This document shows positions 22,613-32,092 of a DNA stretch of 46,685 bases, piece by piece. Origin of the DNA: JANOBD01 sp031411495. Its GTDB lineage: Bacteria > Planctomycetota > Phycisphaerae > Tepidisphaerales > Tepidisphaeraceae. The stretch spans positions 1-46,685 of the forward strand of contig JANOBD010000229.1 of the NCBI GenBank assembly GCA_031411495.1. The letters run 5' to 3'. Under the pieces are notes generated by a model. It had not been told where the DNA came from, searched no databases, and saw only the letters and a program-made list of their open reading frames with translations. Every line of letters begins with the position of its first letter. The first letter of the stretch is position 1. Both the position numbers and the translations under genes were made by a program.

Positions 22613-24010
22613 TCATGCGGTGGACTCGATGTCGGTGTTCACGGTCGCTGGCGCGAGCGTCGACGTGTTCGGGCCGCGCTCGGCGTCACGTTCGACGGTG
22701 TTGCGGTCCAGTCCCATCCGCACGTAGCCGATGGTGCCGAGCAGGCAGACGCCCGCCGCCACCGCGAAGCACCAGCGGTCGATGCCCTGCCACGCGATCG
22801 GGCCGATGTGCAGGCCCTTGTAAAGGATGGTGCCGATGAACGGTGCGAAAAGCCCGCGCACGCCGGTAAGCATCACATGGACGCCCATGTAGGTGCCCAC
22901 CTTGTCCGGCGTCGCGAAGGCGTTCTGGCCGAGGTTCCACGCCAGGTTGCCGCCCGCACTGCTCACGCCGAGCAGAAACGTCCCGACCGCGACGAGCCAG
23001 AGCTGGTCCGTCAGCGCGCCCGCCGCAATCACGATTTGCGTGACGAGCGCGGCGAAGCTCTGCAGGATTCGATAGTGCACGATGTTCATCCGGTCGAAGT
23101 AAATCGACCAGATCGAGATCGTCAGCGCCGTCGTTACAAAAGGCAGGACGTGGTTCACGCTCGTCGCGAGGTTGTACTCGCGGACCGGGTCGGTCATCTT
23201 CGTATTGACCATCGAGAAGAGCGCCGGCAGCATCATCATGAACGCGGCGCCCTGCAGCATCTGGCAACGCTGGTAGATGCGGAACTGCTTATCGACGCGC
23301 AGCAGATGAACCGAGGCGCGCGCGAGCGTGAGAAGGTGACGAAGCGGATTCGTCTTCGGCCGTGCGCGGGTCAGCGCCAAGACGGACCGCTCGCCGCGCA
23401 CTTTCACGCCTGAGAATTGCCACACGCCGATCAGCCCGAGCAGCGAACAAACGAGGTAGACCCAGACGTATCCGGCCGGATGTCGATCGAGCACCCGCGA
23501 GCCGGCGAACGTCGTGGCCGCGAACATTGCCGAACCGATCATGTTCACCCGGCCGACGATCAGCCCGCGGCTGTGCCTGGGAAAGTTGAGTCGCCAGATG
23601 AGATTTTTCGCCGTCACGATCCCGCTGGTGAACATCCGCGCCAGCACCATCAGCGCGGCAAAGGTCCATCCGCCCGCCTGCTGGGGCAAAATCGCGGTGA
23701 CCGCGACCAGCGACGTGCAGACGATGACGCACAACTGCAGCGTGTTGACGAATCGGACCTTCGGCCGGCGGTCGGCAAGGTCGGCCCAGACCATCGCCAG
23801 GACGTTGCCGAACATCGGCGCCGCCACGATCACGGCGATCAGGAACGAGCCGGCGCCGAAATACTTCTGCGCGACGACGGATGCAAACGATCCTTCCGCC
23901 ATCGCGGCCGCGAGCGGGAACGTCGTCGCGGCGCGAATTTCCTTCAAGTAATTGGCACGGCTCAGGTACGGAAGCCGTCGCGGGGAAAAGTGCGAAAGGA
24001 GATCAGCCAT
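22613..24010 (-). CDS. MFS-type permease
   Basis: A 465-residue polytopic membrane protein with about twelve hydrophobic segments. The pattern (FGNVLAMVWADLADRRPKVR in loop 2-3, a G-rich TM5) is that of the major facilitator superfamily. The substrate is unknown. The ATG at 24010 directly follows the T-run of an intrinsic-terminator-like hairpin (24011-24038) with no room for a ribosome-binding site. Starting further downstream would delete the first conserved segment (LPYLSRANYLKEIRAAT). So this may be a leaderless or attenuated start. The C-terminal ~30 residues are polar (RDAERGPNTSTLAPATV). Confidence 0.8.
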   Translation of the reverse strand: MADLLSHFSPRRLPYLSRANYLKEIRAATTFPLAAAMAEGSFASVVAQKYFGAGSFLIAVIVAAPMFGNVLAMVWADLADRRPKVRFVNTLQLCVIVCTSLVAVTAILPQQAGGWTFAALMVLARMFTSGIVTAKNLIWRLNFPRHSRGLIVGRVNMIGSAMFAATTFAGSRVLDRHPAGYVWVYLVCSLLGLIGVWQFSGVKVRGERSVLALTRARPKTNPLRHLLTLARASVHLLRVDKQFRIYQRCQMLQGAAFMMMLPALFSMVNTKMTDPVREYNLATSVNHVLPFVTTALTISIWSIYFDRMNIVHYRILQSFAALVTQIVIAAGALTDQLWLVAVGTFLLGVSSAGGNLAWNLGQNAFATPDKVGTYMGVHVMLTGVRGLFAPFIGTILYKGLHIGPIAWQGIDRWCFAVAAGVCLLGTIGYVRMGLDRNTVERDAERGPNTSTLAPATVNTDIESTA

Positions 24011-24038
24011 AAAAAACCCCGCGTCTGGTGACGCGGGG
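24011..24038 (-). terminator. Intrinsic terminator/attenuator abutting the permease start codon
   Basis: On the minus strand CCCCGCGTC (rc of 24030-24038) and GACGCGGGG (rc of 24017-24025) form a perfect 9-bp stem with a four-base loop, followed by six T residues (24011-24016). The next three bases are the ATG of the permease. The small lipoprotein gene (24153-24356) lies just upstream, so the hairpin would end its transcript. It may also control read-through into the permease. Confidence 0.85.
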
Positions 24039-24152
24039 CGAGTGTTAATCGTTAAAGCCGGGTCCGAACACGTCAAGCCAAGACGGCGAAACGGAGGCAA
24101 ACCTAACAGGAGGGTCGACCGATCTGCAGATCAACCGACGCCAAAATCGCGA

Positions 24153-24356
24153 TCACCGGACATTCCAGCGCGTCAGTACTGAAACCGGACGCAGGAGCAG
24201 CACATGATCGACATCGTCCTGGACCATCTGCCATTCCAGTCCCATGTTGCGAGCGATGTTGTCGCCTCGCTCTTTTGCAGAATACACAGGCGTTTCGCAG
24301 CCGACGGCGAGGAACAGGCCCGTTACCGACAGGCAGATCAGTGCAATCTTTTTCAT
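24153..24356 (-). CDS. Small lipoprotein
   Basis: A 67-residue protein. A signal peptide (MKKIALICLSVTGLFLAVGC) ends in a lipobox Cys20. The mature part is short and includes KERGDNIARNMGLEWQM and DDVDHVLLLRPVSVLTRWN, ending in Arg. GAGGT precedes the ATG. Function unknown, but the motif around DDVDHVLLLRP gives a search handle. It is followed by the terminator at 24011-24038 and then the permease. Confidence 0.75.
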   Translation of the reverse strand: MKKIALICLSVTGLFLAVGCETPVYSAKERGDNIARNMGLEWQMVQDDVDHVLLLRPVSVLTRWNVR

Positions 24357-24501
24357 GGGTGTGACCTCGTTGAACGTTCCAGTGACTCTCTAGCGACTTC
24401 TTCCTGCCAGAGAACCGGCGTGCTTCGGCCGGCTCGAACTCGGAAGTTACCGGAGTTCGCTGGCGTCTGTCAAAACCGGTCGCCCCCTGCCGACACGCGA
24501 T

Positions 24502-25017
24502 TCAGGGCAAAACCGGCAGCGATCGCCGCGCGACAGCCGCCTTTGGCAGGATTTGGAGTGCGGCCAGCGCCTCCCGCCACTCGACGTACAGATATGGTAC
24601 GCCCAATTTGTCGTGAAGTTCGCGAATCTCGCGGTGCAACCGCTCGTATTGGTCCTGCTGCCAAACGGTGCTGCTCGGATCGCAGAAATACGCCCGGCAT
24701 CCGAACGGCCGGGCCGCATGGACCGTGCAGAGGTTGGCGGCCTGAAACGGACAGCCGGTTCCGTCCCAATCCGGGTCGCCGCTGCCCTGCTCCTGCTGGA
24801 CGAACCGCGCCACCTCGAGCGCCGAGACAAAGAGCCGATGTCCGTAGGCCTCAAATCGGCAGCAACGGCCCGATCGGTCGCAGGTTGGCGCCCGCGCCAC
24901 ACGCTCCTGCTCGAAACGCGAATAGATGTCGTCCAGCTGCGAGGATTTCGAGTTCGCGGCGGCCTGCCGAACCGCTTCGGCGAAGAGTCTTCGCTGATCG
25001 TCATTCAACTTCAGCAT
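24502..25017 (-). CDS. YkgJ-family cysteine-cluster protein
   Basis: A 171-residue protein with the conserved cysteine pattern of the YkgJ (zinc/iron-chelating) family: Cys46 and CC at 52-53, then Cys89, Cys97, Cys107 and Cys112. The CRSGRCCRFEAYG, GTGCPFQAANLCTVHAARP and GCRAYFCDP segments are typical. The role is unknown; a metal or Fe-S site is likely. Its ATG overlaps the stop codon of the upstream PEP-CTERM gene by seven bases, so translation is probably coupled. Confidence 0.88.
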   Translation of the reverse strand: MLKLNDDQRRLFAEAVRQAAANSKSSQLDDIYSRFEQERVARAPTCDRSGRCCRFEAYGHRLFVSALEVARFVQQEQGSGDPDWDGTGCPFQAANLCTVHAARPFGCRAYFCDPSSTVWQQDQYERLHREIRELHDKLGVPYLYVEWREALAALQILPKAAVARRSLPVLP

Positions 25018-28000
25018 GAGGTGGCGGTTTCCCTGCGGCGAGTGCGCAGCAGCGGGAGTGCGATGAGCATGCCCAGCGAAGCCGGCTCCGGCGCGAGCAA
25101 CTGCGCCATCGCCCAGTCGGCGGCGAACGAGCTGTGGAGATCGTTCGATTCGCCCAGCAGCGACATGCCGTAGTTCTGCGCAAGGATCAAAAGGTCATCG
25201 AAATTGGTCAGAAGGTCTCCGTTGAAATCCCCCGTGATCCAGCTTTGATCGTCTGGCGAGTTGTAGTGCTGGGCCAGGATGAGCAGATCATCGAAGTTCA
25301 CCGCGCCGTCGAAGTTCGTATCGCCGCTCGCACCGGCAACGGCGAGCGTGAAAGAGTCGGCATCGAGATAGGAGACCCACTGCGTTCCCGGCTGCGAGGC
25401 GAGCGGATTCATCACCCTGAACGCCGCGCTGCGCGTGCCGGCGGTGAAGTGCACGACATCAAACTGCTGCCCGATCTGTCCCACGAAATCGCCGGCGCTG
25501 ACGACAATGCCGCCCGAGGTGAAGCTGGCGTTCGCGCCGACGTCGAACGCGTCATACCCGGTGAAGCGCGTCACTCCTCGGAGCTGGACGGAGAGCGTTC
25601 CGCCGGCGAACTGCAGATCGCCGGTGATGGTGCCTCCGCCGACGAGTTGCCCGCCATGGATCGACACATTGCCCATGACGGTGCCGGTCGACGATCGATC
25701 GAACATGCCGAGCCGAAGCGTGCCGCCGTTGACATCGATGCGCTGCGCGACGTGAAAACCGCCATCGCGTGCCTCGCCGGGAGTGACGGCGATCGGGTTG
25801 GATTCGACGGCGAGCACGTTATCTCCGTCGAGCTCGACACGATCGACGCGGACGGTCCCGCCGGCGAACGTGCGCATTTCTGATCCGCCGGGCAGGTTCA
25901 CCTGCGCCGTTGCGCCGGCACGGGTGGTGAAGCTGTCGCCGCTGGAAACCGCCCTGCCCACCGAAAGCAATCCGCCGGAGAGCAGACCGTTCGGATAGAC
26001 CATCACCGTTCCCTTCGCCATCGGAAACAGGTCCGCATCGGTTCCGCCCACTCGGATCGTTCCGCCGCCGACGACCGCGACGGTTCCGCCGGTCGCGCCG
26101 CGCACGTAGATTTGCGGACCGGACCCGGCGAGGACGAGTGGATCGCTGACGTCGAGATATCCCGCACCGAGCCGCGCGATGACCAGATTCCGTTCGTCAT
26201 CGAGCGTGCCGTTCACGCGGATCTGGCCGTTGTCATAGACCTTCGCGGTACCACTCGACCCGGTGTCGTCGCCGAGCGTGAGCGACGCCGCGAGCAATCC
26301 GAAGTTGTCGAAGGAGTCGAGGTATTGGGGGTCTTCCGGATGAGCGCGGGGCACATACGGGCCGCGAACATCGAGCGTGCCGACGCCATGGACGCCCACC
26401 GACATCCCGCGCGACACGCGCAGGGTCCCGGGAATCGCGTAGGACGAATTGGCCGCGCCGATGTTCAGCATCGCCTTGTCGAGCACGACGTGCCCGACGC
26501 CGAGACTTGTCTGGCCGATGAGGACGCGTTCCGCCCGGACATTCGCGTCGGCGTGAACGGTGAGGGAGCCCAGGCCGTCGTCGCCGACGAGCAGCTTGTG
26601 GTTCGTCGAGCGCCAGAGTTCGACGCCTGATTCATCGACTTGATCCGTGCCTGTCAGTGGCTGGTCGGTGACATCGATCCGGCCACCTTCGCCGACGATG
26701 ACGAAACCCGCCGACGCCCAGACGTTGCCGATCGTGAGCGTGTAATTTCGCGACGGATCAGACGCGGGCGTTGAAGGCCGCGTGCCGATCGTCGCGACGG
26801 ACGGTGCGTACAGATTGCGCTGCTCGACGGGGTCGACGCTGGCAAATCGGCCGGTGACGGTGAGACGTCCCTGCCCGCGGATGCCGACGGATGCGGAATC
26901 CGCAAGCGTCATCGTGGTGTCGCGATCGAGATAGACGTCGCCGTAGGCGTTCTGGCTCTCGCCGAGCGTGAGCGACCGCGCCGCGACCGTCGATGGCGCA
27001 GCGGTCGTGCCGTCGACGACGACGAAGCCGAGGCCCTGCGCGCCGACACTCCATCGGCCGGCATGGTCGAACGTTTCGGGCCCGTCGGGCGCGGCGAGCG
27101 TGAGGTTCGAACTGCTCATCCGCATTTCGCCGAGCGCGAAGAACCGCTCTCCGACGAACAACCGTCGGCCGGTGATCGATGACGAGTCATTGGCAACCAG
27201 TTTTCCCGCTCCGAAGTTGCCGACATGAATGGCGAGCGGCTCGACGCCGATCGGCTGCGATTGGCCATCGAGAATGACGGACGGCGCGAGCGTGGAGCGA
27301 GTTAACGTCAGCGTGCCGTTGTAAGGATTGATCAGGTCGGGCGCGGCCATATCCCCGACGAACACGCCGCCGAAGCCGTCGCCTACGGTAAGGTGACTGT
27401 CGGTGACCCTCAGCGAAGAGAGCTCGTGCGACATGTCGCCGGTCAACGAATTGCCGCCGACGCGAAGTTCGCTCAAGTTGGAAACGATGCTGCCGTTCTG
27501 GATCGTGGCGGTCGCGCGTCCGATCGAACCGATGAGCAGACCGCCATTCTGAAACGCGTTGAAGTGCGAGTGATCGATCAACAGCTCGGCATTGGGCAGG
27601 CGCTGCGGAATGTAGCTGAGATCGTCGCGGGAGTCGACGACGCCGAAGATGTTCGAATCGGCAAAGTTGTCGTCGAAATTGATGTCCGAAAGGGTGAGGC
27701 GTCCGTGGCGGACGTCGAGCACGCCCCGGAATCCGGCCGACGTGTGATAGTCGACGTTGCTGATGACACGATGCCCGGTGATCGTCAACCCGCCGGGGAT
27801 GGCTGTCGCCAAGCCGCCAAACACCGCCGGCTCCTGAAAATAGCCGATCCGCACCAGGCCGTTTCCATTGCCAACGTCGAGTGCGAAAGGCATTGAGTAG
27901 TAGCCGCTGGAAGACCCTTCCTCGGGCGTGAAACGCGCGAGGACGATGCGCCAGTCATTCAGGCCTTGGCCTTGTGCGTCGTAGTTGTAAAAACCGTCGG

Positions 28001-28292
28001 CGAGGATCTCGCCGACGTGAAGCACGGAAGTCGGGGGATTTGTGGCGCCGGGACTGGTGTCGGCAAAGATAACCGGAGATTCCACCGTTGATGGAAGATG
28101 GGTAAAGATCACGGTGTCCGACGACGTGGGGGATCCGCCGGAGTTTGAGCTCCATGTCAGCGGATTGGTCCACTGCATATCGGACCCATTGCCCGGCGAC
28201 CATACGAATTGCCCCGCCCGCGATGTCGCAGCGATCGAACAAACAGAAAAGATCGCCATGAACAAATGACGGCGCGATCCAGGCAACAACAT
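25011..28292 (-). CDS. Large secreted PEP-CTERM protein with beta-strand repeats
   Basis: A 1093-residue exported protein from the ATG at 28292 (GGGAG upstream; the frame extends 29 codons further but those residues precede the signal). The signal peptide is MLLPGSRRHLFMAIFSVC to TSRA-G. The body is a long beta-solenoid-like region, rich in Gly/Thr/Asp, with recurring N-G/G-N turns like autotransporter-associated repeats. Near the end are two dockerin-like repeats (GDTNFDGAVNFDDLLILAQH and GDFNGDLLTNFDDLLILAQN). The C-terminus is a PEP-CTERM signal, APEPASLGMLIALPLLRTRR. It resembles the other PEP-CTERM protein at 13963 in its last ~90 residues only. Probably a cell-surface or matrix protein. 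Confidence 0.9.
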   Translation of the reverse strand: MLLPGSRRHLFMAIFSVCSIAATSRAGQFVWSPGNGSDMQWTNPLTWSSNSGGSPTSSDTVIFTHLPSTVESPVIFADTSPGATNPPTSVLHVGEILADGFYNYDAQGQGLNDWRIVLARFTPEEGSSSGYYSMPFALDVGNGNGLVRIGYFQEPAVFGGLATAIPGGLTITGHRVISNVDYHTSAGFRGVLDVRHGRLTLSDINFDDNFADSNIFGVVDSRDDLSYIPQRLPNAELLIDHSHFNAFQNGGLLIGSIGRATATIQNGSIVSNLSELRVGGNSLTGDMSHELSSLRVTDSHLTVGDGFGGVFVGDMAAPDLINPYNGTLTLTRSTLAPSVILDGQSQPIGVEPLAIHVGNFGAGKLVANDSSSITGRRLFVGERFFALGEMRMSSSNLTLAAPDGPETFDHAGRWSVGAQGLGFVVVDGTTAAPSTVAARSLTLGESQNAYGDVYLDRDTTMTLADSASVGIRGQGRLTVTGRFASVDPVEQRNLYAPSVATIGTRPSTPASDPSRNYTLTIGNVWASAGFVIVGEGGRIDVTDQPLTGTDQVDESGVELWRSTNHKLLVGDDGLGSLTVHADANVRAERVLIGQTSLGVGHVVLDKAMLNIGAANSSYAIPGTLRVSRGMSVGVHGVGTLDVRGPYVPRAHPEDPQYLDSFDNFGLLAASLTLGDDTGSSGTAKVYDNGQIRVNGTLDDERNLVIARLGAGYLDVSDPLVLAGSGPQIYVRGATGGTVAVVGGGTIRVGGTDADLFPMAKGTVMVYPNGLLSGGLLSVGRAVSSGDSFTTRAGATAQVNLPGGSEMRTFAGGTVRVDRVELDGDNVLAVESNPIAVTPGEARDGGFHVAQRIDVNGGTLRLGMFDRSSTGTVMGNVSIHGGQLVGGGTITGDLQFAGGTLSVQLRGVTRFTGYDAFDVGANASFTSGGIVVSAGDFVGQIGQQFDVVHFTAGTRSAAFRVMNPLASQPGTQWVSYLDADSFTLAVAGASGDTNFDGAVNFDDLLILAQHYNSPDDQSWITGDFNGDLLTNFDDLLILAQNYGMSLLGESNDLHSSFAADWAMAQLLAPEPASLGMLIALPLLRTRRRETATSC

Positions 28293-28571
28293 TACGCTCC
28301 CAATCTGGCCCACTCTGCTCCGACCCGGGCTATGCAATATCCTAGACCATGTCCAACCCGCGGCAACTCGGATTTCCACTGATTCCCTGCGGGCTTCGTT
28401 GGCGGCAAATCCCGTTTAAGCCCGACTGCCGGGCGTAGCGCAACTTGCAGGTTCTGGACGGCAAGTTTGTTTTGCCCCCGGGGAACTCGACGCGGTCCGA
28501 GCCTTGCAAATCTGCATGCGCTGCGAAGAATCGCCCCCTTCGACCGCGATGCTCGCAAGGATAACCGTTTC
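28293..28571. other. Divergent promoter region of the PEP-CTERM and pyc genes
   Basis: 279 bases between divergent ATGs. AAGGATAACC lies before the pyc start. I cannot identify clear promoter boxes. No repeat or RNA gene seen. Confidence 0.35.
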
Positions 28572-31500
28572 ATGAAAAAGCTGCTCGTTGCCAACCGAAG
28601 TGAGATCGCCATCCGCGTCATGCGGGCTGCCACTGAACTTCAGCTCAAAACGGTCGCGATCTACACCCATGAAGACCGCTTCAGCCTCCACCGATTCAAG
28701 GCCGACGAGAGCTACCAGGTCGGCCCGGAGCACGGCGGCGAACCGGTCAAGGGGTATCTCAACATCGAAGGGATCATCGATGTCGCCCGCAAGTGCGGCG
28801 CGGACGCCATCCATCCAGGCTACGGCTTTCTGAGCGAGCGGCCCGAACTCGCCCGCGCCTGTGAAGCCGCCGGAATCATTTTTGTCGGCCCCTCTGCCGA
28901 GCTGCTCGACCGCTTCGGCGACAAGACCGAAGCCAAAAAGCTCGCCGACGCCGCCAACGTGCCGACCATTCCCGGCACCGACGCCATCAAAGATCCAAAA
29001 AAGGTCATCGCGGCCGCCAAGAGAATCGGCTTTCCGGTCATCCTGAAGGCGAGCTTCGGCGGCGGCGGACGCGGCATGCGCGTCGTCCTCAAGGAAGAGG
29101 ATCTTCTCAGCAAGCTCGAAGAGGCGCAGCGCGAAGCCGGCGCCGCGTTCGGCCGGCCTGAAGTCTTCGTCGAAAAGTACATCCGCCGCGCCAAGCACAT
29201 CGAGGTGCAGATCATCGGCGACAAGCACGGCAACATCGTCCACCTCTGGGAACGCGACTGCTCCGTCCAGCGCCGCCACCAGAAGGTCGTCGAAGTCGCC
29301 CCCGCGGCGATGATGGACCTGGACCTCCGCACGCGCATCTGCGAATCCGCCAAGAAGCTGATGAAGGAAGCCGGCTATTACAACGCCGGCACCGTCGAGT
29401 TCCTCGTCGACGACGACTCGAAGGAGTTCTACTTCATCGAGGTCAACCCGCGCGTCCAGGTCGAACACACCGTGACCGAAATGGTCACCGGCATCGACAT
29501 CGTCAAAACCCAGATCCTTGTGGCCCAGGGCAAAAAGCTCCACGAAGAACCGATCATGATCCCAATGCAGGATCAGATCACCGTCCGTGGCGTCGCGATC
29601 CAGGCCCGCATCACCACCGAAGACCCGGCCAACAAGTTCATTCCCGACTATGGCAAGCTCACCACCTATCGATCCAGTGCCGGCTTTGGCATCCGACTCG
29701 ACGGCGGCAACGCTTACACCGGCTCGGTGATCACGCCCTACTTTGACTCGCTGCTGGTCAAGGTCAGCGCGATGGACAACACGCTCGAGCACGCGTGTCA
29801 TCGCATGGACCGCGCGCTGCGCGAGTTCCGCATCCGCGGCGTGAAGACCAACATCCCGTTCATCGAGAACGTGATCCTGCACCCCGAGTTCATGAGCGGC
29901 GACTGCACGACGACGTTCATCGACAACACGCCGAAACTGTTCGAGTTCAAGCCGAGACAGGACCGCGCATCGAAGATCCTCAGCTACCTCGGCGACGTGA
30001 TCATCAACAGCCGCAGCGACGTGAAAGGGAAGGTCGATCCCAAGCGCGTCCTCCCGTTGCCGCAGGTGCCCGTTTATCGCGAGGCGGACCTTCCGCAGCC
30101 GGGCACCAAGACCATCCTCCAGGAGAAGGGCCCTGCCGGGCTGATCGAGTGGATCAAGAAGCAGAAGAAGCTCCTCATCACCGACACAACGATGCGGGAT
30201 GCGCACCAGTCACTGCTGGCGACACGCGTCCGCAGCTACGACATGCTGCGCATCGCGCCGGTCTATGCCCGGCACGCGCATGACCTCTTCAGCCTGGAGT
30301 GCTGGGGCGGCGCGACGTTCGACACCTCGATGCGCTTCCTCCAGGAAGACCCGTGGGAGCGATTGGCCGATCTGCGCAGCGCGATCCCCAACATCTGCTT
30401 CCAGATGCTGCTCCGCGGCGCAAACGCCGTCGGCTACACGAACTATCCCGACAACGTCGTGGCCGAGTTCGTGAAGGAAGCGTCGAAGGCTGGCATGGAC
30501 ATCTTCCGCATCTTCGACTCGCTCAACTGGCCCGAAGGGATGCAGGCGGCGATCGAGGCGGTTCGTGATCAGACCGACAGTATCGCCGAAGCCTCGATCT
30601 GCTACACCGGCGACATCCTCGATCCGAAGCGCGACAAGTACACCCTCAGCTACTACGTCGATCTCGCGAAACAGCTCGTGAAGATGGGCGCGCACATGAT
30701 CGCCATCAAAGACATGGCCGGCCTGTGCAAGCCGTACGCCGCGAAGAAGCTCGTCAAGGCGCTGCGCGACGAGATCGATGTGCCCATCCACTTTCATACG
30801 CACGACACGAGCGGATTGAATGCGGCATCGCTGCTCAACGCATCCGACAGCGGCGTGCACGTCGTCGACGCGGCACTCGCGTCGATGAGCGGACAAACCT
30901 CGCAGCCCAACTTGAACTCGCTCGTCGCCGCGCTGCAGAACACGTCGCGTGATACGAAACTGAACCTCGACGCGCTCAACCAGATGAGCGACTACTGGGG
31001 AGCCGTCCGCAGCGCATATTACCCGTTCGAAGAAGACATCAAGACCGGCACCGCCGAGGTGTATCTCCACGAAATGCCCGGCGGCCAATACACGAACCTC
31101 AAGCAACAGGCGAAATCGCTGGGCCTTGGCCACCGCTGGCGCGACATCGCGGCCGCCTACGCCGCGGTGAACGAACTCTTCGGCGATATCGTGAAGGTGA
31201 CGCCGTCCTCGAAGATCGTCGGCGACATGGCGCTCTTCATGGTTACCAATGAACTCACGTCCGCCGACGTGCTCGACCCCAAGCGCAAGCTCAGCTTCCC
31301 GAAATCCGTCGTCGAGGCGATGCAGGGGTACATCGGCTTCCCCGCCGGCGGATGGCCGAAGGTGGTTCAGAAGATCATCCTCGACAGCGCGAACGAGAAG
31401 CCGCTCAAGAAGCGACTCGGCGCGACCCTCAAGGCCGTCGATTTCAAGTCCGTCGCGTCCGAACTGAAGAAGAAGATCCATCGCGAACCGACGGATCACG

Positions 31501-32021
31501 ACGTGATGAGCTACCTGATGTATCCGCAGGTTTATCTCGATCTGCAAAAGCATCTGGTCAAATACAGCCGCACGAGCATGATCCCCACGCCCGCGTTTTT
31601 CTACGGCCTGAAGATGAACGACGAGATCAGCGTCGAAATCGAGCCGGGCAAGACGCTCGTGGTGAAGCTCATCACCGTCAGCCCGCCGCAGCCAGATGGG
31701 ACGCGCATCGTCTACTTCGAACTCAACGGCATCCCGCGCGATGTGACGGTGGTCGATCACAGCCTGAGCGAGACCGTCGTCCGCAATCCCAAGGCCGACC
31801 CGGACAACGCCCACCACATCGGCGCGCCGATGCCCGGAAAGGTGAGCAGCGTCGCCGTGAAGAAGGGACAGTCCGTGAAGACGAACGATCGAATGCTTTC
31901 CATCGAAGCGATGAAGATGGAAACGGCCGTCTACGCGCCGCGGGATGGCACGGTGGGCGAGGTCTCGGTGAGCGTCGGCTCGTCGATCGCGGCAGGCGAT
32001 CTGCTGCTGGTGCTCGAATAG
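28572..32021 (+). CDS. pyc: Pyruvate carboxylase
   Basis: A 1149-residue biotin enzyme that makes oxaloacetate from pyruvate, bicarbonate and ATP. Domains in order: biotin carboxylase (residues 1-~450, MKKLLVANRSEIAIRVMRA, ATP-grasp GGGGRGMRV, FIEVNPRVQVEHTVTE); carboxyltransferase (~535-800, LLITDTTMRDAHQSLLATR, metal/Lys region AIKDMAGLCKPY, HFHTHDTSG); and a C-terminal biotin carrier (EAMKMET, biotinylated Lys1115). The length matches the single-chain form. The ATG at 28572 has AAGGA upstream. It precedes the biotin ligase that would attach its cofactor. It likely supplies the TCA cycle or gluconeogenesis. Confidence 0.97.
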   Translation: MKKLLVANRSEIAIRVMRAATELQLKTVAIYTHEDRFSLHRFKADESYQVGPEHGGEPVKGYLNIEGIIDVARKCGADAIHPGYGFLSERPELARACEAAGIIFVGPSAELLDRFGDKTEAKKLADAANVPTIPGTDAIKDPKKVIAAAKRIGFPVILKASFGGGGRGMRVVLKEEDLLSKLEEAQREAGAAFGRPEVFVEKYIRRAKHIEVQIIGDKHGNIVHLWERDCSVQRRHQKVVEVAPAAMMDLDLRTRICESAKKLMKEAGYYNAGTVEFLVDDDSKEFYFIEVNPRVQVEHTVTEMVTGIDIVKTQILVAQGKKLHEEPIMIPMQDQITVRGVAIQARITTEDPANKFIPDYGKLTTYRSSAGFGIRLDGGNAYTGSVITPYFDSLLVKVSAMDNTLEHACHRMDRALREFRIRGVKTNIPFIENVILHPEFMSGDCTTTFIDNTPKLFEFKPRQDRASKILSYLGDVIINSRSDVKGKVDPKRVLPLPQVPVYREADLPQPGTKTILQEKGPAGLIEWIKKQKKLLITDTTMRDAHQSLLATRVRSYDMLRIAPVYARHAHDLFSLECWGGATFDTSMRFLQEDPWERLADLRSAIPNICFQMLLRGANAVGYTNYPDNVVAEFVKEASKAGMDIFRIFDSLNWPEGMQAAIEAVRDQTDSIAEASICYTGDILDPKRDKYTLSYYVDLAKQLVKMGAHMIAIKDMAGLCKPYAAKKLVKALRDEIDVPIHFHTHDTSGLNAASLLNASDSGVHVVDAALASMSGQTSQPNLNSLVAALQNTSRDTKLNLDALNQMSDYWGAVRSAYYPFEEDIKTGTAEVYLHEMPGGQYTNLKQQAKSLGLGHRWRDIAAAYAAVNELFGDIVKVTPSSKIVGDMALFMVTNELTSADVLDPKRKLSFPKSVVEAMQGYIGFPAGGWPKVVQKIILDSANEKPLKKRLGATLKAVDFKSVASELKKKIHREPTDHDVMSYLMYPQVYLDLQKHLVKYSRTSMIPTPAFFYGLKMNDEISVEIEPGKTLVVKLITVSPPQPDGTRIVYFELNGIPRDVTVVDHSLSETVVRNPKADPDNAHHIGAPMPGKVSSVAVKKGQSVKTNDRMLSIEAMKMETAVYAPRDGTVGEVSVSVGSSIAAGDLLLVLE

Positions 32022-32028
32022 AAACTTT

Positions 32029-32092
32029 GTGGCACGGGCCTCCGGCACGTGTCTTTAAGAAAGTGAACCCACGTGCCGGAGGCAGGTGCCAC
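32029..32092. repeat. Inverted pair of family B repeats (pyc-birA gap)
   Basis: The left arm 32029-32051 (starts GTGGCACGGGCCTCCGGC) and the right arm 32070-32092 (starts CACGTGCCGGAGGC) are reverse complements except at one or two bases, around an 18-base centre. Each arm matches the copies at 7647-7669 and 8034-8056. The start codon used for the biotin ligase (GTG at 32073) lies inside the right arm. Confidence 0.85.

Noticed and set aside
28416..32048. Long open frames (about 596 and 612 residues) antisense to pyruvate carboxylase
   Set aside because: They mirror the third-codon GC bias of pyc and show only low-complexity Val/Asp/Arg-rich sequence without a family match.
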